DNA from: Aved-18 sp964606665
Lineage (GTDB): Bacteria > Cyanobacteriota > Vampirovibrionia > Obscuribacterales > Obscuribacteraceae
Assembly: GCA_964606665.1 (NCBI GenBank)
Contig: CAZSHS010000012.1
Coordinates: 1 to 64,000, forward strand
Length of the DNA stretch: 64,000 bases
Reading direction: 5' to 3'
The notes below the pieces were generated by a model. The model was not told the origin of the DNA. It was given only the letters and a program-made list of their open reading frames with translations, and did not search any database. Both the position numbers and the translations under genes were made by a program. Within the stretch, counting starts at the first letter, position 1, and every line of letters starts with the position of its first letter. Positions 59,750 through 64,000 of the stretch are shown in pieces.

Positions 59750-59792
59750 GCTTTTTCCTTTCGTGCATTGCCGTTTCTCTTTTTGCAATCCC

Positions 59793-59814
59793 CCCGGAGA
59801 ACTGAATCTCCGGG
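59793..59814 (-). promoter_or_regulatory. Second intercistronic hairpin
   Basis: CCCGGAGA and TCTCCGGG form a perfect eight-base stem with a six-base loop between the 59836 and 59216 genes. As with the stem at 59160, no T-run follows on the minus strand. Confidence 0.55.
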
Positions 59815-59835
59815 AGGTTGCGCTTCGAATTTCAG

Positions 59836-60066
59836 CTAAACAGACTCAACACTATCCAGTTGCCTGAACAGTCCGCGCCGAATCAAGTCCTCGACCTCAG
59901 CGGGAGTGAAATACTCCTCTTGTCCGACGAAAGAATTGACGTCGGATTCTTCGGTCTCGAACACGATCCATTGCGAATCAGCACCGACAACTTTCAAAGT
60001 CTCGTTGCCGAAATAATGAGCCGTTACCGCGTCTGTCACATAGACGCGCTTGCCGATTGACAGCAT
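59836..60066 (-). CDS. Small hypothetical protein
   Basis: 76 residues, soluble, acidic (MLSIGKRVYVTDAVTAHYFG; FTPAEVEDLIRRGLF). It starts four bases after the acyl-CoA dehydrogenase stop, with AAGG just before the ATG, so it is translationally close to that gene. I recognise no family. Its N-terminal strand pattern suggests a small beta-barrel. Confidence 0.6.
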   Translation of the reverse strand: MLSIGKRVYVTDAVTAHYFGNETLKVVGADSQWIVFETEESDVNSFVGQEEYFTPAEVEDLIRRGLFRQLDSVESV

Positions 60067-60070
60067 GACC

Positions 60071-62077
60071 TTACTTGTACTGCTTCAGGATCGCGCTGTC
60101 GTAAGTGGCGTCGATCTGCGTGAACTTGCCTGCCGTAACCAGCTTGCCCAGCTTCACGTTCGCCTTGATGTCGTCGTCGCTGCGCCGCTTGCCGGTGATC
60201 TCGTTGGTGAGACGACGGCAGAGCACATCAGCAGCAAGGACGGTGACTTCGTCCTTACCGGCTTCCGATGCATGCAGGCAGGTGACGAGCATCTCGACGG
60301 CCTTGCGGACGTCCTTGGAAAGCTCGATCATGCGCGGCTGATAGTCGCCCAGCTTGATCTGGTGCTTCAGCATCGCATAGTGAATCTTGAGCATCTGCTT
60401 GCGCAGCGTCTTCTTGGCGAAGATGACGTGGCGCTGCAGAGCGGGGTTCACACCCGCGACGCGGTCGACGTCGGCAAAACGCTTGTTCTCCGCCCAGAGG
60501 GTGAAGAACGTGATGCCGAGCAGCGACCACTTGCCCTTCCACAAGTGGACGGGGTTGTAAGGCTTGAAGCCCTTGATCTTGGCGAGCGGCGCCATGTACT
60601 TGTTGCCGTGTCCCTTGATCAGACCCTTGAGGAACGCCATGTCCAGCATGTCGTCCTGCCCTTCGTAGATGGACGGAGCCATAAAGTCGTGGATGTTGTC
60701 GCCGATCAGATGACCAGCAAGGAATGACCGCCCGCCGTGCGTCTTGAACGCATGGTGAGTGGTTGCTTCAAGCAGCATACGCGCGCCGTAGATCTTGGCG
60801 ATGATGCATTCGAGCTCGCCGCGATAGCCTTCATCGAGAAGGGCGGAGGTCCAGTTCGTGATGGCATCGCCACCGACGATCATGCCCGCCAGCTCACCGA
60901 CACGGTCAAGCACCAACTGGCGCTCGCCGATCTTCTGGCCGTAGGTCTCGCGGTACTGCGCCCAAGGCAACATGCTCTTGAGCAAAAGACGCATCGTGCC
61001 GGCGGCGTTGGCACCAAGGGCGATACGCCCGCGGTTCAAGCCGTGATACGCAATGGTCAGTCCGTCGCCGTGGTCGGGGACCAGGAGGTTCTCGGCCGGG
61101 ATACGGAAGTTGGTGAACTTCAAGCCGTGGTTGTAGATGTGCTTGACGGCGTGAATGCCGTACTTGATCAGCTTGAAGCTGTCGGTGTCGCTCGCCGGCA
61201 AGTCGCAGACGATGACCATCGGACGGGCACGCTCGAGCTCACGCGCGACGCGCTCGGCCAGCTCCGGCTTGTCCTTGGCCTTCTTGCGAAGAGCCTCGGC
61301 AGTCGGCAGGTCCTTGCCCTTCACCATGCAAACCAGGCCGATGGTGCGACCATAGTAAGAATTGGAGATAAAGGTCTTGTGCCCGTTCACGACGAACGAG
61401 TCGCCGTCGAGCACAGCAGTGGTCCGCAGCGCCGTCATGTCAGAACCTGCGTTCGGCTCGGTGAGAGCGAAACCCGAGAGGATTTCACCCGACGCAAGCT
61501 TGGGCAGATACTTCTTCTTGAGCGCTTCGGAGCCGAAGTGCATGATGGGGTCGACAGCGCCGATGCAGCCGTGGATAGACAGCATGCCGGCAACCGTGGC
61601 GTCGCCCGAAGCAGCCATGCGCGTGATGAGCGGCATAGCGTCGATGAGCTTAGCGCCCCAGCCACCATATTCGGTGCCAACGAGAGCACCCCAGTAGCCA
61701 GTCGACTTCAGGTCGTCAATGACCGCCAGGCTCACCTTGTTGTCGGGACCCATCAGGGTGCCGGCTTCGCGGTGGGCGGCGACGATGGCCACAGCAGCGT
61801 CCATCTGCTTCAGATAGGCAGCAGCGGAGCTTGCAGGAGCGATATTACGGAAACGGTCGACCGGGGTAGCACCAGACCAAACAGCGAGGTGTACCGGGCT
61901 GTTCTCGATCCGGAACTTGGGATCGTAGTTCTGCTCGGCGATTTCATCGCTGCGGTCCAATTCACCGGTCTTCTCGATTTCGTCCTTCGACTTGCCGCCG
62001 GCCTTGAGTACGTCATCGATGACGCCGCCTTCAGACGGAAGACCAGTCAAAGTCTCGGGATTCCTGTTCTTCTTCAT
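60071..62077 (-). CDS. Large acyl-CoA dehydrogenase-like flavoprotein
   Basis: 668 residues. The ACAD fold is clear: DATVAGMLSIHGCIGAVDPI, LSGFALTEPNAGSDMTALRT (FAD contact), FVVNGHKTFISNSYYG, FRIPAENLLVPDHGDGL, IAKIYGARMLLEATTHHAFK and the catalytic Glu in SIYEGQDDM near residue 473. Between the two middle beta-strands lies a charged helical insert (about 255-290; KKAKDKPELAERVAREL), and the C-terminal about 180 residues extend beyond the classical about 380-residue ACAD, as in FadE/ACAD9-type proteins. It probably introduces a 2,3-double bond into an acyl-CoA; its substrate is not known. Codon use is strongly G+C-biased. Confidence 0.9.
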   Translation of the reverse strand: MKKNRNPETLTGLPSEGGVIDDVLKAGGKSKDEIEKTGELDRSDEIAEQNYDPKFRIENSPVHLAVWSGATPVDRFRNIAPASSAAAYLKQMDAAVAIVAAHREAGTLMGPDNKVSLAVIDDLKSTGYWGALVGTEYGGWGAKLIDAMPLITRMAASGDATVAGMLSIHGCIGAVDPIMHFGSEALKKKYLPKLASGEILSGFALTEPNAGSDMTALRTTAVLDGDSFVVNGHKTFISNSYYGRTIGLVCMVKGKDLPTAEALRKKAKDKPELAERVARELERARPMVIVCDLPASDTDSFKLIKYGIHAVKHIYNHGLKFTNFRIPAENLLVPDHGDGLTIAYHGLNRGRIALGANAAGTMRLLLKSMLPWAQYRETYGQKIGERQLVLDRVGELAGMIVGGDAITNWTSALLDEGYRGELECIIAKIYGARMLLEATTHHAFKTHGGRSFLAGHLIGDNIHDFMAPSIYEGQDDMLDMAFLKGLIKGHGNKYMAPLAKIKGFKPYNPVHLWKGKWSLLGITFFTLWAENKRFADVDRVAGVNPALQRHVIFAKKTLRKQMLKIHYAMLKHQIKLGDYQPRMIELSKDVRKAVEMLVTCLHASEAGKDEVTVLAADVLCRRLTNEITGKRRSDDDIKANVKLGKLVTAGKFTQIDATYDSAILKQYK

Positions 62078-62133
62078 GTATTGTCCTTTCGGTGTTCAGA
62101 AGATTTGAGGATAGTGGGTGGTGATGAGAAAAA

Positions 62134-62394
62134 TTACTTCTTGTCGCCGTCGCGATCGCCTTTGCGGTCGCTGTGCTCGGTGTCCTGCGTGGTGCCCCAA
62201 TTGGGATCTTCGTCGATCGACTTGGCGGGGAAGTACAGAACGCCCATCATGCAGCCGACGCCCATGAACAAGGTGATGCCCTTGAGCCAGTCGTTGGGTG
62301 CATTGGCGGCGAGGATGAAGAAGACAAACATGCAAGCGAGGAGCGTCAGTGCGATCTTGACTTCGCGCCGATGTTTGACGGGGTCTTTGATCAT
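62134..62394 (-). CDS. Small two-helix membrane protein
   Basis: 86 residues with two membrane helices (IALTLLACMFVFFILAAN and ITLFMGVGCMMGVLYF) and a charged C-terminus (TEHSDRKGDRDGDKK). AAAGGA lies upstream of the ATG. It is the first gene of the minus-strand operon and precedes the acyl-CoA dehydrogenase by 56 bases. Function unknown. Confidence 0.65.
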   Translation of the reverse strand: MIKDPVKHRREVKIALTLLACMFVFFILAANAPNDWLKGITLFMGVGCMMGVLYFPAKSIDEDPNWGTTQDTEHSDRKGDRDGDKK

Positions 62395-62752
62395 TTCGGA
62401 TCCTTTCTGTTAGTAATTCAGATCAGGTGGATATTTCCTCAAGAACAGCTCAGAAAGAAGGCCGGTACAACCAAGAACATTTAAGTTCATGATTGAAATA
62501 GCATTGAGCTTGTTACGGCTGGTTCTTCTTGTGAGAGATGCTCTAAGAGGAGGTGAAAAAGATAGAGAACTCTAAGAAGAAGTTAGCGGTAAGTTCAAGT
62601 CTCATGAGTTTTAAAAGTTGCTTAGTTATAAAGAAGCTCGCGCGAACAATACTTGACAAGCTACTGCGTCTACTAGAACGGACTTGTCAAGCCGTCGCGC
62701 AAATTAGCGCAACCTCGCACTATCTCACGCTACCACTTGGCAATTACCCGGA

Positions 62753-62785
62753 TTTCGTTGCCGTCTCGTTGCCTTCTCGTTGCCT
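62753..62785 (+). repeat. Three tandem 11-bp repeats (iteron-like)
   Basis: The unit TCTCGTTGCCT occurs three times in tandem, the first with two changes. The shared CGTTGCC is the inverse of the GGCAACG end of the dispersed repeat at 62847 and 63061, suggesting one protein could bind all of them. Confidence 0.55.
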
Positions 62786-62846
62786 TACCTTTTCCTCAAT
62801 AAGACGTGATTGCAGTATCACATTTAGTATCAAAATATTCAGCCTC

Positions 62847-62873
62847 GTCGGTACGAATTTAATTGAGGCAACG
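62847..62873 (+). repeat. Copy 2 of the dispersed 27-bp repeat
   Basis: Core CGGTACGA...TGAGGCAACG; 26 of 27 bases match the inverted copy at 18572-18598. Confidence 0.7.
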
Positions 62874-62987
62874 ATTTTTCTAACAACAATTGAAGGGTGC
62901 CTTAAAGCTCTTGGGGCCAACCGCAAGGTGTAAGGGCAGTCAACCTAACGATTTAATATTGCTCACAAGGTCGCCCGAATATTAAAA

Positions 62988-63029
62988 CGTGAGGTCCAGC
63001 TTCCAAACACCTCACGTCCAACTTTTTCA
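62988..63029 (+). terminator. Possible terminator of a non-coding transcript
   Basis: ACGTGAGGT pairs with ACCTCACGT across a 14-base loop, followed by CCAACTTTTT. No coding gene ends before it, so a non-coding RNA or an incomplete gene could end here. Confidence 0.5.
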
Positions 63030-63060
63030 TTCAAAAGATACATTCAATCTAAGCATTGAA

Positions 63061-63085
63061 CGGTACGATTTTTTGTGAGGCAACG
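63061..63085 (+). repeat. Copy 3 of the dispersed repeat
   Basis: Core CGGTACGA...TGAGGCAACG; 21 of 25 bases match copy 2. Confidence 0.55.
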
Positions 63086-63119
63086 GTTTCAAATTCAACA
63101 AAATGACTCTAGCTGTGAC

Positions 63120-63138
63120 GAGTCAGCATTACTGACTC
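63120..63138. repeat. Small stem-loop
   Basis: GAGTCAG and CTGACTC with a five-base loop; not followed by a T-run. Confidence 0.45.
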
Positions 63139-63332
63139 ACATGCAAGAATCACTATAGGCACTAAGACCGTCATTATCACTAGTGTTTCAAATATTGTAC
63201 TCATTGTTCTGTACTTGTTTTATCTGAGGGGAAATAGAAGATTCGGGCAAGGGACTGTGATTTGGATTAACTTTCAATGTGTTCTCTTGACGATTAACCC
63301 GAGCTAATGTTCCGACACAAAAGAAGCTTTGT

Positions 63333-63349
63333 TACTGCAACGTATAGTA
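63333..63349. repeat. Convergent-junction dyad element (copy 8)
   Basis: TACTG-CAACGTA-TAGTA followed by AAAC. It lies ahead of a CCGGTG/CACCGG stem (63373-63445) that spans the assembly gap and may be the minus-strand terminator of the 63457 gene. Confidence 0.5.
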
Positions 63350-63420
63350 AAACAAAGTGAAGAAAAGAAAAAACCGGTGAGCCCCATGAACACACTGGCC
63401 AGCGCCGCGCCACCCACCAA

Positions 63421-63430
63421 NNNNNNNNNN
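63421..63430. other. Assembly gap (10 N)
   Basis: Ten undetermined bases between the dyad element and the end of the 63457 gene. The flanks are G+C-rich and can pair with each other, which may have caused the break. Confidence 0.98.
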
Positions 63431-63456
63431 GGCGGCACCACCGGAGTTTCCTCAAT

Positions 63457-63786
63457 TCAACCAAGATGCAAACGAGCACGCTTCATTACGATACGCGCCC
63501 GCTTGCTTGGTTTGAGAGTAAGAAAACCGCTGCCGCGCCCTTTGTGATAAGGGACAGGCGAGCGGAATTGCTTGAAGGTAAGGTCACGAATCTCCCCCGT
63601 GGTCCTATGTTTCAGGTACCAGTGAGTGCTGCCTTCGTGGCGAAGCACTTGAGGAACAAATCCGGACCTCGACCTTCCAAGCAAGTGAAACAGGGCTTCG
63701 GAAGCCACATAACAATGGCCCGTGTAACAGTTGCGACGCTTCAGCTTGCGATAACGCGGCTTCAGCAGCTCCGGTGACAGGCTCAT
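63457..63786 (-). CDS. Phage-type hypothetical protein
   Basis: 109 residues from the ATG at 63786 (the frame is open further upstream, but that part overlaps the Bfd-like gene). The sequence MSLSPELLKPRYRKL, TGHCYVASEALFHLLG, LRHEGSTHWYL, EIRDLTFKQFRSPVPY and a basic end (KRARIVMKRARL) resembles a hypothetical family I associate with tailed phages and plasmids; the function is unknown. The conserved Cys, His and Trp suggest a catalytic or metal site. It follows the Bfd-like ferredoxin after 19 bases. Confidence 0.6.
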   Translation of the reverse strand: MSLSPELLKPRYRKLKRRNCYTGHCYVASEALFHLLGRSRSGFVPQVLRHEGSTHWYLKHRTTGEIRDLTFKQFRSPVPYHKGRGSGFLTLKPSKRARIVMKRARLHLG

Positions 63787-63805
63787 TTGAATAGCTCGAT
63801 CGATG

Positions 63806-64000
63806 TTACAAGTCGGCATCGTCATTGACGGCTGCATATTTGCGATCCGGCATGGGAACGCCAATGTCACGCAGACACTGGTCGAAATGTTCCCGGGCAT
63901 GGGGATAGCATGCACCACAGTTGGTGGAGCACTTCAGAGTTTTTCGAATCTCTCTGAAGTCTCTCGCACCGTCTTCGACAGCCGCTTTGATATCCTTGTC
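63806..64000 (-). CDS. Bfd-like [2Fe-2S] ferredoxin, partial
   Basis: The last 64 residues of a protein running off the right edge. IKAAVEDGARDFREIRKTLK, CSTNCGACYPHAREHF is the [2Fe-2S] motif of bacterioferritin-associated ferredoxins and BFD-like domains (Cys-x3-Cys-x2-Cys, with the first Cys of the set probably beyond the edge). Such proteins pass electrons to ferritin or act in small redox chains. It is followed by a short acidic tail and TAA. Confidence 0.75.
   Translation of the reverse strand, partial: DKDIKAAVEDGARDFREIRKTLKCSTNCGACYPHAREHFDQCLRDIGVPMPDRKYAAVNDDADL

Larger units (their letters stand above)
62395..63456. other. Long structured non-coding region
   Basis: About 1060 bases, A+T-rich, with several structures: an inverted repeat with nine-base arms CTTGACAAG/CTTGTCAAG at 62652-62691, outer GCGCGA/TCGCGC arms, three tandem 11-base repeats at 62753-62785, two copies of the dispersed repeat (62847, 63061), stems at 62988-63020 and 63120-63138, and a dyad element at 63333. 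The frame at 62553-62933 has no good start site, signature or codon bias. The region might hold a non-coding RNA or a control/replication locus. Confidence 0.5.

Noticed and set aside
60737..62413. 558-codon open frame on the plus strand
   Set aside because: It lies antisense to the acyl-CoA dehydrogenase; strong G+C bias at third positions keeps the opposite frame open. It has no ribosome-binding site and a His/Val/Arg-rich composition typical of shadows.
62753..62785. CRISPR array
   Set aside because: Units are only 11 bases and tandem without spacers; no cas gene is in the window.
62553..62933. 126-codon frame in the long non-coding region
   Set aside because: No recognisable motif; it runs through the tandem repeats and the dispersed repeat, so it is probably chance.
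29496..63349. Dyad elements as promoters (TATAGT resembles a -10 box)
   Set aside because: They lie between opposing terminators, no -35 box is found at the proper distance, and transcripts would run straight into a terminator.

Overview
The window is bacterial chromosome-like DNA with two short assembly gaps (10 N each, at 17805 and 63421). Gene content suggests a non-photosynthetic relative of cyanobacteria (Vampirovibrionia/Melainabacteria, perhaps Obscuribacterales): DUF4388/PATAN and MshEN-repeat proteins, many TPR proteins, an SbtA-type bicarbonate transporter, and long secreted multi-domain proteins. This taxonomic guess is inference; no marker gene (rRNA, ribosomal protein) is present.

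Two compositional regimes alternate. Regime A (about 1-26.5 kb and 42.2-54.2 kb) is A+T-richer, with tightly packed genes. It holds glutamate dehydrogenase, a DUF4388/degenerate-GGDEF protein, a macrodomain protein, an MshEN-TPR protein, two tandem GT39-like membrane proteins, pirin, two paralogous wall-lytic proteins flanking an SRAP gene and a hipBA module, an NCS1 permease, an SRPBCC protein, and an envelope-acylation operon (MBOAT, SGNH protein, a 48-residue DltX-like microprotein, a DUF255/YyaL protein, DUF547). After 42 kb come homoserine kinase, two 3beta-HSD-like dehydrogenases around a flippase-like protein and a GMC oxidoreductase, the SbtA-like transporter with an extra N-terminal domain, and a MocR-type regulator that lacks the PLP lysine.

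Regime B (about 26.8-42.0 kb and 54.4-64.0 kb) is visibly more G+C-rich in its genes, has long A+T-rich non-coding junctions, and is organised as alternating convergent and divergent operons. It encodes membrane-anchored or secreted proteins (YwqK-like lipoprotein, S41 and M28 peptidases, purple-acid-phosphatase-like enzyme, DyP peroxidase), NAD/redox functions (TrxB-like reductase, NAD kinase, isochorismatase-fold hydrolase, a degenerate NMNAT-like domain fused to a methyltransferase), a large acyl-CoA dehydrogenase, and several small membrane proteins. Every convergent junction in this regime has the same layout: plus-strand terminator, one or two copies of a dyad TAYTA-N7-TAGTA, then minus-strand terminator. 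A fifth copy lies next to the second assembly gap. The right edge carries a Bfd-like [2Fe-2S] ferredoxin fragment and a phage-type hypothetical protein.

The strongest leads are the DltX-like microprotein in a non-Firmicute MBOAT operon, the convergent-junction dyad repeat of regime B, the NMNAT-like/methyltransferase fusion, the three equally spaced hipBA operators, and a dispersed 27-bp repeat shared by the two regimes. No rRNA, tRNA, CRISPR array or insertion sequence was recognised.
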